Below, piece by piece: positions 1 through 5,756 of a DNA stretch of 7,962 nucleotides. The DNA is from 79-D21 sp022839995 (GTDB lineage: Bacteria > Synergistota > Synergistia > Synergistales > 79-D21). The notes under the pieces are model-generated. The model made no database searches. It was not told where the DNA came from and was given only the letters and a program-made list of their open reading frames with translations. A program made the translations under genes and the position numbers. How positions within the stretch are numbered: the first letter of the stretch is position 1; each line of letters opens with the position of its first letter. The stretch lies in NCBI GenBank assembly GCA_022839995.1, contig JALHIN010000047.1, forward strand, positions 1 to 7,962, written 5' to 3'.

Positions 1-90
1 TGACTACACTGTAACCGAAGTCCCGGTGGCTTTTTTGTCTTCCCACCGATTGCCGCCTTTTTCAGACGACCTTTTTACAGCACTTTAGGG
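1..90. mobile_element. Terminal fragment of an insertion sequence (body lies left of the window)
   Basis: This stretch does not continue the proline racemase reading frame that starts at its right border: all three forward frames hit a stop within it. Its outer edge, read leftward from base 90, is CCCTAAAGTGCTGTAAA. That matches 14 of 17 bases with the sequence starting at 7872 at the other side of the window, in inverted orientation. Both copies sit exactly where a recognisable gene loses its family similarity, which is the behaviour of IS terminal inverted repeats. A TGA at 1-3 could be the end of a transposase gene, but no transposase is visible. A short stem (CGGTGG 24-29 with CCACCG 42-47) follows. 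The IS family is not assignable from the end alone. Confidence 0.6.
74..90 (-). repeat. Putative IS terminal inverted repeat (left border)
   Basis: Read on the minus strand the sequence is CCCTAAAGTGCTGTAAA. It pairs with CCCAGAACTGCTGTAAA at 7872-7888 (14/17 identical, including an unbroken TGCTGTAAA). Recognisable proline racemase coding sequence begins within a codon of its outer edge. Beyond the 17-mer the two termini diverge, so they look like the two different ends of one element type. Confidence 0.6.
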
Positions 91-638
91 GCTTGATCGT
101 GCCGGGGATCGGGGAAATCGAATTCGCCATTTCCTACGGGGGAGACTTCTACCTGTTTGTCGAGGCGGAAAAACTGGGAGTGGAGATCAGGCCCGAAAAT
201 GCCGGTGAACTGGCTCGAAAGGCGATGGCACTGAAGGACTGGGGCAGCGAAAACCTCCAGCTCGTCCATCCGGAATACCCTCAAATCAACGAACTTTACG
301 GGACGATCGTCACGGGCAGGACGGAAAGGACGGAAAAGGGCTGGAGATCCCAGGAGGTCTGCGTTTTCGCGGACGGGGCCGTGGATCGCTCTCCTTGCGG
401 AACGGGAACTTCCGCGAGGATGGCTCTCCTGTACGGCAGGGGCCTGATGAACCCCGGGGAGGAACTGGACAACGGCAGCATCATCGGCACGCGGTTCAGG
501 GGAACAATCGACGAAACCGTCCTTGTCGGGGACAAACGGGGAATTATACCCAGGATCACCGGTTCGGCATGGATCACAGGTTTCAACCAGCTCGTCCTGG
601 ATCCGACAGACCCGTTGCCGGAAGGGTTTCTTGTTTGA
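91..638 (+). CDS. Proline racemase / hydroxyproline epimerase family, C-terminal half (5' truncated)
   Basis: This is the C-terminal half of the cofactor-independent proline racemase / 4-hydroxyproline epimerase family, which inverts the alpha-carbon with two catalytic cysteines. Counting from the TTG at 93, the fragment has about 181 residues against roughly 310-340 for full-length members. Visible signatures are PGIGEIEFAISYGGDFY near the start, the second catalytic cysteine in DRSPCGTGTSA (Cys about 102), and the C-terminal ITGSAWITGFNQLVLDP block. The N-terminal domain with the first catalytic cysteine (the MCGH-type motif) is absent. Coding similarity starts at the edge of the putative IS end, so the gene was probably split by insertion and the fragment is very unlikely to be active. 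The TTG at 93 is only the first possible start codon and has no convincing ribosome binding site. Whether the substrate was proline or hydroxyproline cannot be told. Confidence 0.88.
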
Positions 639-704
639 AACCGGGTCGAACGCGCGCATTCGGCTTGTCCCATAGTTCACAAAAGCGTCTATTCAGCCCT
701 TCAC

Positions 705-733
705 TTGCGCGATTAAACCGAATGTGCTAAAGT
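705..733 (+). promoter_or_regulatory. Candidate sigma70-type promoter ahead of a short terminated transcript
   Basis: TTGCGC (705-710) and TAAAGT (728-733) are separated by exactly 17 bases, and TG precedes the -10 at 724-725. Both boxes match the consensus only partly (3/6 and 4/6). No gene follows before the hairpin at 768-798, so if active it would make an RNA of about 60 nt. Confidence 0.25.
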
Positions 734-767
734 ACCTGCAACCTCAAATCCGTACCACCACCTCCTT

Positions 768-798
768 AAAGGCTCCGGCCTGACCAACCGGGGCCTTT
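768..798. terminator. Bidirectional hairpin terminator between convergent genes
   Basis: Arms AAAGGCTCCGG (768-778) and CCGGGGCCTTT (788-798) pair over 11 bp with one U-G wobble, around a 9-base loop. The hairpin lies between the proline racemase fragment (stop at 638) and the arsenate-reductase-like gene that ends at 819 on the other strand. The T tract is only three bases on either strand, so efficiency may be modest. The interval 639-767 has no supportable gene. Confidence 0.6.
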
Positions 799-818
799 CG
801 TATGTTCGCCTCTTCGGT

Positions 819-1277
819 CTACCGGTTCAGGACCCCTTCCCTGACCAGCTCCTCGATCCATGCCTCGATCTTTTTTCGTATCTCGTCACGGATCGAGCGT
901 GTTTTCTCCAGCTTCTCTTCCCAGGTTCCTTCCAGCGCGGCAGGGTCCTCGAAAGGCCAGTGCAGCCTTTTGCAGACCCCTGGGAACACGGGGCATTTCC
1001 CGGCCTTGGCGGCGTCGCAGACCGCAATCACGTAATCGTACAATCGTCCTTTCAGGAATAGGTCGAACACCTTCTGCATGGACTTCCCGCTCAAGTCGAT
1101 CCCGATTTCCTTCATGACTTCCACGACCAGCGGGTTGATCCGGTCTGCCAGGTCCAACCCGGCGCTTTCGACTTCGAAGGCATCCCCTCCGATTTCCCGC
1201 AGGAAGGCCTCCGCCATCTGGCTCCGGGCACTGTTGTGCCCGCAAACGAAAAGAACCCGTACCTTTTTCTCGCCCAT
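819..1277 (-). CDS. Thioredoxin-type arsenate reductase / low-molecular-weight phosphatase family protein
   Basis: This 152-residue cytoplasmic protein belongs to the LMW protein-tyrosine-phosphatase fold, in the subgroup that reduces arsenate with thioredoxin. The phosphate loop is CGHNSAR (Cys12, Arg18; the CX5R signature). Two further cysteines, Cys87 in AVCDAAKAG and Cys95 in KCPVFPG, sit where the thioredoxin-type ArsC family has its redox relay. HWPFEDPAA (about 106-114) carries the aspartate-proline motif that supplies the general acid. The ATG at 1277 is preferred over an upstream TTG at 1313 because GGAGG (1285-1289) lies seven bases ahead of it. No arsenic regulator or efflux gene is in the window, so the arsenate role is inferred from residues, not context. 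It is the last of three co-directional genes, 125 bp after the hydrolase gene, and may also have its own promoter. Confidence 0.85.
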   Translation of the reverse strand: MGEKKVRVLFVCGHNSARSQMAEAFLREIGGDAFEVESAGLDLADRINPLVVEVMKEIGIDLSGKSMQKVFDLFLKGRLYDYVIAVCDAAKAGKCPVFPGVCKRLHWPFEDPAALEGTWEEKLEKTRSIRDEIRKKIEAWIEELVREGVLNR

Positions 1278-1348
1278 CCTCCAACCTCCAGGGAATTCAG
1301 TTTGTTTTCCCAACCCTTGTGAAAATACACGGAAGGGGAAAAGCGGAT

Positions 1349-1377
1349 CTTACAAGCGTATTCCAATTCAGTAACAA
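1349..1377 (-). promoter_or_regulatory. Candidate promoter for the arsenate-reductase-like gene
   Basis: On the minus strand TTGTTA (1377-1372) and TGTAAG (1354-1349) are spaced by 17 bases, each matching 4 of 6 consensus positions. They lie about 72 bases upstream of the ATG at 1277, in the 125-bp gap after the hydrolase gene. The gene may thus be transcribed independently. Confidence 0.25.
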
Positions 1378-1402
1378 CTGCGTTCTCCATCGCCCGAAGG
1401 CC

Positions 1403-2266
1403 TTAGGCAAAACGGAACACGCTTCCCGCTCCCATGGTGGAAAACCGCTCCCCGAGCGTGCGGTACAGTGCAGCCTGTGCCCTGAATCCCGTACAGTGGC
1501 CGGCGGCGACCAGCGAGGGAGAATATTCCGCCAAAGCCCTCACGGTTTTCTCGATCCTTTCGTCAGAGGCTTCGACCAGGTGCAATCCCCCGATGACGGC
1601 TTCCAGCTTTTCTCCACGGGCCGCGACATTTCTCAGGATGTTGATGATGCCCGCGTGGCTGCAGCCTGTAACGAGAACGATCCCCCGATCCTTGATCCTG
1701 GCCGCCAGGGAAAGGTCGTCCGGCATCCTGTCGGGAACTACCCGGCCGTTTCCGTCCAACGTGGAAAGCGCGATGCCCACCTCCTCGAAATCCGTGACCC
1801 GTGGGACTTCTCCTGTAGTGGAAAGTCCCGGCATGAGCTGGAGGGGACCGGAAACCAGGACAAGCTCTCCTCCCTTCGCCCTGAGGTCTTCGGGTCGATC
1901 GCCCTGCATCACTCCGACGTGCTGGAAAAACGGATCCGTGACGAAATTCAACCTGAAAAGGGCAGGGTGGGCGATGACCGGAACGTTCTTTTTCCCGATG
2001 GCTTCCAGGACACGGGCCAATCCCTTCGTGTGGTCGTAGTGGCAGTGGGTGAGTACGATTGCGTCGGTTTGTGAGAGAGGGATGGCAAGCTTTTCAATGT
2101 TGAAGAGCAGGGCCTCAGGGTTCTGCCCCACATCGACCAGGATCCTTTTGGTGATTCCTTCCCTTTCCGCCTCCAGCCAATAAGACACCCCGTGCTGGCC
2201 GAGAAGCGGGCTTTCGTAAGGAACGCTGTCTTCCGCCAATACGGTTACCGTCAATTCATCCAGCAA
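1403..2266 (-). CDS. MBL-fold metallo-hydrolase, COG1237 type (dihydropterin phosphate synthase-like)
   Basis: This is a metallo-beta-lactamase-fold hydrolase of about 287 residues with no signal peptide or membrane segment. Metal ligands are clear: HCHYDH (about residues 74-79, LTHCHYDHTKGL), GCSHAG (His about 204), GGLHL (His about 229) and the C-terminal AAGHCTG (His about 257). This order and the GCSHAGIINIL block are typical of the COG1237 group, whose studied archaeal relatives are linked to a pterin-precursor step. Bacterial members mostly have unknown substrates, so I give no specific reaction. A GTG at 2275 opens the frame, but GGGAGG overlaps it. The TTG at 2266 stands about eight bases after that ribosome site and is the better start. 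The gene begins 70 bp after the cysteine-synthase-like gene on the same strand, so co-transcription is likely. Confidence 0.85.
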   Translation of the reverse strand: MLDELTVTVLAEDSVPYESPLLGQHGVSYWLEAEREGITKRILVDVGQNPEALLFNIEKLAIPLSQTDAIVLTHCHYDHTKGLARVLEAIGKKNVPVIAHPALFRLNFVTDPFFQHVGVMQGDRPEDLRAKGGELVLVSGPLQLMPGLSTTGEVPRVTDFEEVGIALSTLDGNGRVVPDRMPDDLSLAARIKDRGIVLVTGCSHAGIINILRNVAARGEKLEAVIGGLHLVEASDERIEKTVRALAEYSPSLVAAGHCTGFRAQAALYRTLGERFSTMGAGSVFRFA

Positions 2267-2336
2267 TGCTGCCACCTCCCGGTTTGAACCCGTAAAGAAT
2301 TGAGGCCCCGGACTTCAGGAAACCTTTTTTGCAGGA

Positions 2337-3302
2337 TCACAGTTCTTCGAAGAGGTCCGTGCTGAGATACTTCAGGCCGCTGTCGTTAAGGGTCAGGACG
2401 ATGTTTTTGCCCCTTTCCGGGCCCGCCAGCAATTTTAGGGCCGCGCAGACGTTCGCGCCGGAGGAAAAGCCGGCAAATACCCCTTCCGTACGTGCCAGTT
2501 CCCTTGCGGTCTGGATCGCTTCTTCGTCGGAAACCTGGACCAGTCCGTCGATCAACTTCCGGTCAAGGAGGGGCAGGTCCATGCTGTAACCTCCTCCCTG
2601 GATCTTGTGCGCCCCGTCGGTGATCGGGAGCCCGGCGTAAATGGCCGCTGCAGCGGGTTCGACCGCGTAGCAGCGAATTTCCGGTTTGAATTTCTTCAGC
2701 CCGAGGGCACACCCCTGGAAAGTGCTGCCGCTTCCTAAAAAGTCGACGAAGGCATCGATGTTCCCGTCGGTTTGTTCCCACATTTCGAAGGCGGTGTGCC
2801 GTTCGTGGGCGTGAACGGTCGCGGCGAGGCGGAACTGGTCTGCCCGGAAGGCCCCCCTCTCTTCTTTGATCCGTTTCGCTGCTTCTTCAACGAGGGCCAG
2901 GTCTTCCCCAGAAACCTGCCCCCGGACCGAGCCCGGTGCCTGGTCGACAAGGACCACTTCCGCCCCCAGGGCTTTCATCATGCGCGCGCGTTCGGTGGAG
3001 TTTCCCTTCGACATGCAGGCGATGAAACGGTACCCCTTTACGGCGCACACAATCGCCAACCCCGTGCCGGTATTTCCGCTGGTCAGTTCGACGACGCACT
3101 GTCCCTTTTCCAGGAGGCCGGCTTCCTCGGCTTCTTCTATCATCTGCAGGGCCACCCGGTCTTTCTTGCTGAATCCCGGGTTCAGGTATTCCATTTTTGC
3201 GAAGATGCAACCCTCGACCCCTACCTTCGCGGTAATTCTGGAAAGGTGCACCATGGGTGTGTTCCCGATCGCCTCGTGGACTCCGCCAAGCATTTTCTGC
3301 AC
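2337..3302 (-). CDS. Cysteine-synthase-family PLP-dependent enzyme (fold type II)
   Basis: This cytoplasmic enzyme of about 321 residues belongs to the cysteine synthase / cystathionine beta-synthase family, which does PLP-dependent beta-replacement on serine derivatives. Seen in order from the GTG start: AIGNTPMVHLSR near the N-terminus; NPGFSKKDR with the Schiff-base lysine (about Lys47, the one before Asp); TSGNTG (about 74-79); GSGSTFQG (about 190-197), the glycine loop that binds the PLP phosphate; HKIQGGGYS; GFSSGAN; and NDSGLKYLSTDLF at the end. Classical CysK/CysM enzymes have SVKDR and GTGGT at the corresponding sites, so this is a divergent branch and the substrate is uncertain. GTG at 3302 is chosen because GGAGG lies ten bases upstream and the resulting N-terminus has family length. 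An in-frame ATG at 3329 would add nine residues. It is the first gene of a likely three-gene minus-strand unit. Confidence 0.88.
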   Translation of the reverse strand: MQKMLGGVHEAIGNTPMVHLSRITAKVGVEGCIFAKMEYLNPGFSKKDRVALQMIEEAEEAGLLEKGQCVVELTSGNTGTGLAIVCAVKGYRFIACMSKGNSTERARMMKALGAEVVLVDQAPGSVRGQVSGEDLALVEEAAKRIKEERGAFRADQFRLAATVHAHERHTAFEMWEQTDGNIDAFVDFLGSGSTFQGCALGLKKFKPEIRCYAVEPAAAAIYAGLPITDGAHKIQGGGYSMDLPLLDRKLIDGLVQVSDEEAIQTARELARTEGVFAGFSSGANVCAALKLLAGPERGKNIVLTLNDSGLKYLSTDLFEEL

Positions 3303-3358
3303 GGTGCGCGTTCCTCCTTTCCATTCCATGGTTTCCTGTACCTTTCAGCGACATCATC

Positions 3359-3364
3359 ATAATA
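3359..3364 (-). promoter_or_regulatory. Candidate -10 element for the cysteine-synthase-like gene
   Basis: TATTAT (5/6 match to TATAAT) on the minus strand lies in the 170-bp gap (3303-3472) that separates two divergent genes. A convincing -35 box is not seen at 16-18 bases. Confidence 0.2.
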
Positions 3365-3425
3365 CCGAATCGAAGAACTGGCACGAATTTTCCCCGGGCC
3401 AAGTGTGCCGAATGCCTTTCGCGCT

Positions 3426-3431
3426 TATGAT
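3426..3431 (+). promoter_or_regulatory. Candidate -10 element for the Nim-like gene
   Basis: TATGAT (5/6 match) lies 41 bases upstream of the ATG at 3473, in the divergent intergenic region. No good -35 hexamer is visible at standard spacing, so the call is tentative. Confidence 0.2.
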
Positions 3432-3472
3432 AAGGACATGGGAAAAAATCCAGGGAAAAGGGGTGCCTAGGG

Positions 3473-3931
3473 ATGAGGAGAAGCGACAGGGCGATCAACG
3501 ACCCGACGGAACTGGAATCGATACTCCGGGAAGCTCTTGTCTGCAGGATGGGGCTCTGCGACGGAGATGTCCCGTACGTGGTTCCAATGAATTATGGATA
3601 CCGGGACGGGAGCGTTTTCCTCCACTCCGCAATCGAGGGGCGGAAAATCGAAATTCTTCGAAAGAACCCGAACGTGTGCCTGGAGTTCGAGAAAGACGTC
3701 GAACTGATTCCCGCGGAAACCGCATGCAGCTTCACCATGAGGTACCGCAGCGTCATCGCCTCGGGGAAGGCCGTTTTCCTTGAAAGCACGGAAGAAAAGG
3801 CAAGGGGGCTTAACGCCATCATGAACAGCTGCACGGGGAAGGACTTCGAGTTCCCGCCGCAGGCTCTCGAACGGATCGTCGTCATCCGGGTCGATCTTGA
3901 GGAGATTTCAGGCAAGCACAACCGGTGTTGA
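3473..3931 (+). CDS. Pyridoxamine 5'-phosphate oxidase-fold flavoprotein, NimA-like
   Basis: This is a 152-residue cytoplasmic protein of the split-barrel FMN-binding superfamily, close in motif content to nitroimidazole-resistance (Nim) proteins. Signatures are the N-terminal MRRSDRAINDPTELESILR block, VPMNYGYRDG (about 37-46), HSAIEGRKIEILRKNP (about 51-66) and TMRYRSVIASGKA (about 88-100). His51 lies at the position of the conserved active-site histidine of Nim proteins. The family includes nitroreductase-like and general flavin/heme-binding proteins common in anaerobes, so actual drug resistance should not be assumed. AAGGGG (3458-3463) stands nine bases before the ATG and supports the start. 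It is a single-gene unit, divergent from the cysteine-synthase-like gene and convergent with tatC. Confidence 0.88.
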   Translation: MRRSDRAINDPTELESILREALVCRMGLCDGDVPYVVPMNYGYRDGSVFLHSAIEGRKIEILRKNPNVCLEFEKDVELIPAETACSFTMRYRSVIASGKAVFLESTEEKARGLNAIMNSCTGKDFEFPPQALERIVVIRVDLEEISGKHNRC

Positions 3932-3937
3932 AGCATG

Positions 3938-3960
3938 GGGCAGGATGGGACGATCCTCCC
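3938..3960 (+). terminator. Weak hairpin just after the Nim-like gene
   Basis: GGG-c-AGGAT (3938-3946) pairs with ATCCTCCC (3953-3960) around a six-base loop, with one bulged C. It starts seven bases after the stop codon but has no T tract. A second GC-rich patch (GGGGC 4022-4026 with GCCCC 4042-4046) may serve the convergent tatC. The rest of 3961-4050 holds nothing I can identify. Confidence 0.3.
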
Positions 3961-4050
3961 GCTTGAGAATCGGATGGTTAACGGCGAATTCGTCGGCTAT
4001 CGGAGTTGCGCGGCATCCCGAGGGGCCCCCCGAAGGAAGGTGCCCCAGGC

Positions 4051-4767
4051 TTAATTGCCCTTTTCCCTTTTCAGGGCCCTGCCGAGCAGGAGGCTGATCT
4101 CGAAAAGCAGGTACAGCGGAAGCCCAAGCAAAACCTGTGAAACGACGTCGGGCGGGGTGAGCAGGGCCGCGGCCAGGAAGATGGACAGGATGATCCAGGG
4201 CCTGAGGCGCGAAAGAGTTCGGGTTGACACGAGCCCAGTCCCGACGAGGAACAGGAGGACCAGCGGGAGGAGGAAAACCGTCCCCGAGGCGATCATGAGG
4301 GCAAACAGGAACGAGGCGTAGTCGCCGAAGCCCCAGAAGGGCAGGACGTTGTCCGCGGGGGAGAAGGAAAGGAAGAACCTGAAGGCCGCGGGAGCGACGA
4401 CTCGGTAGGCGAAGGCGGCACCCGTGATGAAAAGCATGGGCGCGGCGACGAGGGCAAGGAGGAGAAATTTGATTTCTTCCTTCCTAAGGGCCGGGTAGAT
4501 GAAAAGGGCCGCCTGGACGATCGCGAGCGGAAGCGAAAGGAGAAGGCCTCCCCAGAAGGAGAGCTTCATGTAGGTCAGGAATTTTTCGTATGGCTTGAAG
4601 TAGTAGAGGGAAAGCCCGAGTCCCTCCAGCGGAGCCTGCAGGAAGGCGACGAGCTTCCCCGAGGTAAAAAACAGGAAGAGAAAGGCGGCGAGGAAAAAGG
4701 CAAGGACGACGAGAATCCTACACCGGAGTTCCTCCAGGTGGTCCGTGAAGTCCCCTTCAGCTTTCAC
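4051..4767 (-). CDS. tatC: Twin-arginine translocase subunit TatC
   Basis: TatC is the polytopic receptor of the twin-arginine pathway. It binds RR signal peptides and, with TatA, moves folded proteins across the inner membrane. The 238-residue product has the family length and six hydrophobic segments (roughly 18-35, 68-90, 100-122, 150-178, 190-205, 210-228). Diagnostic motifs are HLEELRCR (10-17), KPYEKF with the conserved glutamate (about Glu61), SLPLAIVQAALFIYPALRKEE, and LTPPDVVSQ (about 203-211) followed by LPLYLLFE. The GTG at 4767 overlaps the tatA stop by 11 bases, which implies translational coupling. The reading frame stays open far upstream, but those residues are tatA in another frame. 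It is the last gene of the operon. No TatB is seen in the window. Confidence 0.95.
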   Translation of the reverse strand: MKAEGDFTDHLEELRCRILVVLAFFLAAFLFLFFTSGKLVAFLQAPLEGLGLSLYYFKPYEKFLTYMKLSFWGGLLLSLPLAIVQAALFIYPALRKEEIKFLLLALVAAPMLFITGAAFAYRVVAPAAFRFFLSFSPADNVLPFWGFGDYASFLFALMIASGTVFLLPLVLLFLVGTGLVSTRTLSRLRPWIILSIFLAAALLTPPDVVSQVLLGLPLYLLFEISLLLGRALKREKGN

Positions 4768-4942
4768 GGTCCTCTTCCCGTTCCTTTTTCCCTTTCTCTT
4801 CCGGTTCCCCGGATTCCAACCCTTTCTTGAATTCGCGGATCGCGCTTCCCGCCGACCTTCCGATCTCCGGTAGCCTTTTCGCCCCGAAAAGAAGGAGAGC
4901 CAGGAGCAAAAGCACAAGGATTTCACCCATTCCCAGGTTCAT
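4757..4942 (-). CDS. tatA: Twin-arginine translocase pore subunit TatA (TatA/E type)
   Basis: This short 61-residue protein has the classic TatA plan: a brief N-terminal stretch, one transmembrane helix (about 6-20), the FG hinge (19-20, LLFGAKRLPEIGRS), an amphipathic helix (about 24-42) and a highly charged tail. It multimerises with TatC to form the translocation path. The ATG at 4942 is supported by AAAGGAGG seven bases upstream. A longer open frame to 5056 exists but is antisense shadow of the ferredoxin gene end. Its stop overlaps the tatC start. Only 25 bp separate it from the polyferredoxin stop, so it is in the same transcript. Confidence 0.95.
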   Translation of the reverse strand: MNLGMGEILVLLLLALLLFGAKRLPEIGRSAGSAIREFKKGLESGEPEEKGKKEREEDRES

Positions 4943-4967
4943 CGAGATTCCTCCTTTCCAATTCCCC

Positions 4968-5739
4968 CTAGAAGGGAAATTCCTCCAGCGGAGCCAAAAT
5001 GGGGCCTTCCTCGAGTTCAGTGGCAAGTTTGGCCCTACCATGGGAAGCCAGCCCAAGGACGGTCATCGCTTTCGGGCTGGCTGGGCAGGCGAACTGGCAG
5101 GCCCCGGACGAAGTTCCCTTCTTCACCACGATACAGTTGCCTTGGTGGAAATGGGAAAGTCCGTTCTGGACACGCTTCTTGTCCTCCCGGGACAGGGGTT
5201 CTATGGCGCCGGTCGGGCAGGATGCGGTGCAGGCCGTGCATTCGTACTGGCAGTAGCCATGTTGGTAGTCTAGATGGGGCTGGAAGATCCCCCATGGCCC
5301 CCAGGCCGAGAAAGAGGGACGGATGATTCCGGCAGGGCAGGCTTTCACGCAGGAAGAGCAGGCTACGCACAGGCTGCTGAAATGGGAATGGCTGATGAAG
5401 GAAAAAACGGAGGGGGAGGAAGAGAGCGGAAAATCCCTACGGATTCCCAGGGAAGCGGAAGAAGGGCCAGCAGGTGGTTCGCGAGAACGAGAAGGGGTCG
5501 AACCAGTTGTGTGGCTCCCCTGCCGAAGTTCGAGAAAGGATCGAGCAGCCGGGCAAGGACAAGTGAGCCGGTCAAAAGAGAAGCGGCGTTTGCTGCCAGG
5601 ATCCAGTACCGAAGAACCGGACCCTTTCGATAGCCCGGCAGAGGACGCCGGGAAAAAGTCCGCTTTCGCCCGACAGGAAAAGGGCGAGAAACACCGAAAG
5701 GCACAACCAAACGAGCGGCACCCTAAAGTTGAGCTTCAT
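4968..5739 (-). pseudogene. Membrane-bound polyferredoxin (4Fe-4S), disrupted by two frameshifts and apparently shortened
   Basis: Three reading frames must be joined to rebuild this gene. Part one, from ATG 5739, is MKLNFRVPLVWLCLSVFLAL, a membrane anchor. Part two holds RYWILAANAASLLTGS and LLDPFSNFGRGATQLVRPLL, which recall the DPYS-x-FGR region of membrane polyferredoxins. Part three, from about 5400 downward, has one 4Fe-4S motif CVACSSCVKACP (5369-5337) and a second, CQYECTACTASCP (5252-5217). A third, poorer cysteine set follows (NC, then ACQFACP), with Ser in place of one expected cysteine. Both frame changes equal a missing base. Candidate sites are the A5 run at 5653-5657 and the A6/G5 runs at 5402-5407 and 5412-5416. 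The GR-x-x-C-xxx-CP segments that such proteins usually carry in the membrane half are not found in any frame, so internal deletions are likely. Relatives would pass electrons to or from exported redox partners. The gene starts 18 bp after the DUF362 stop. Confidence 0.7.
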
Positions 5740-5756
5740 CCAGGCGTCTGCCCCTT

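Noticed and set aside
75..680. Minus-strand open frame of about 201 codons opposite the proline racemase fragment
   Set aside because: The plus strand carries diagnostic racemase motifs; the antisense frame is a compositional shadow.
755..767. CCACCACCTCCTT as the 3' end of a 16S rRNA gene
   Set aside because: Only the CCTCCTT core matches; the preceding bases do not resemble conserved 16S sequence and no rRNA lies upstream.
750..770. AAGGAGG on the minus strand as a ribosome binding site
   Set aside because: The possible starts after it lead to stops within a few codons.
1319..2074. Plus-strand open frame of about 251 codons
   Set aside because: It is antisense to the metallo-hydrolase, whose metal-binding motifs are all present; no motif or ribosome site supports the antisense frame.
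2866..3783. Long open plus-strand frame (about 305 codons) across the cysteine-synthase-like gene and into the Nim-like gene
   Set aside because: It is antisense to one well-supported gene and out of frame with another, its translation shows no domain, and it has a shadow-like Arg/Pro/Ser-rich composition.
4020..4046. GC-rich GGGGCCCCCC region as a strong intrinsic terminator for tatC
   Set aside because: The stem is short (five pairs) with a long loop and no T tract on either strand; mentioned only as a weak possibility.
4768..4926. N-terminal extension of TatC to an ATG at 4926
   Set aside because: The extension is tatA read in another frame, highly basic, and TatC family length is met from the GTG at 4767.
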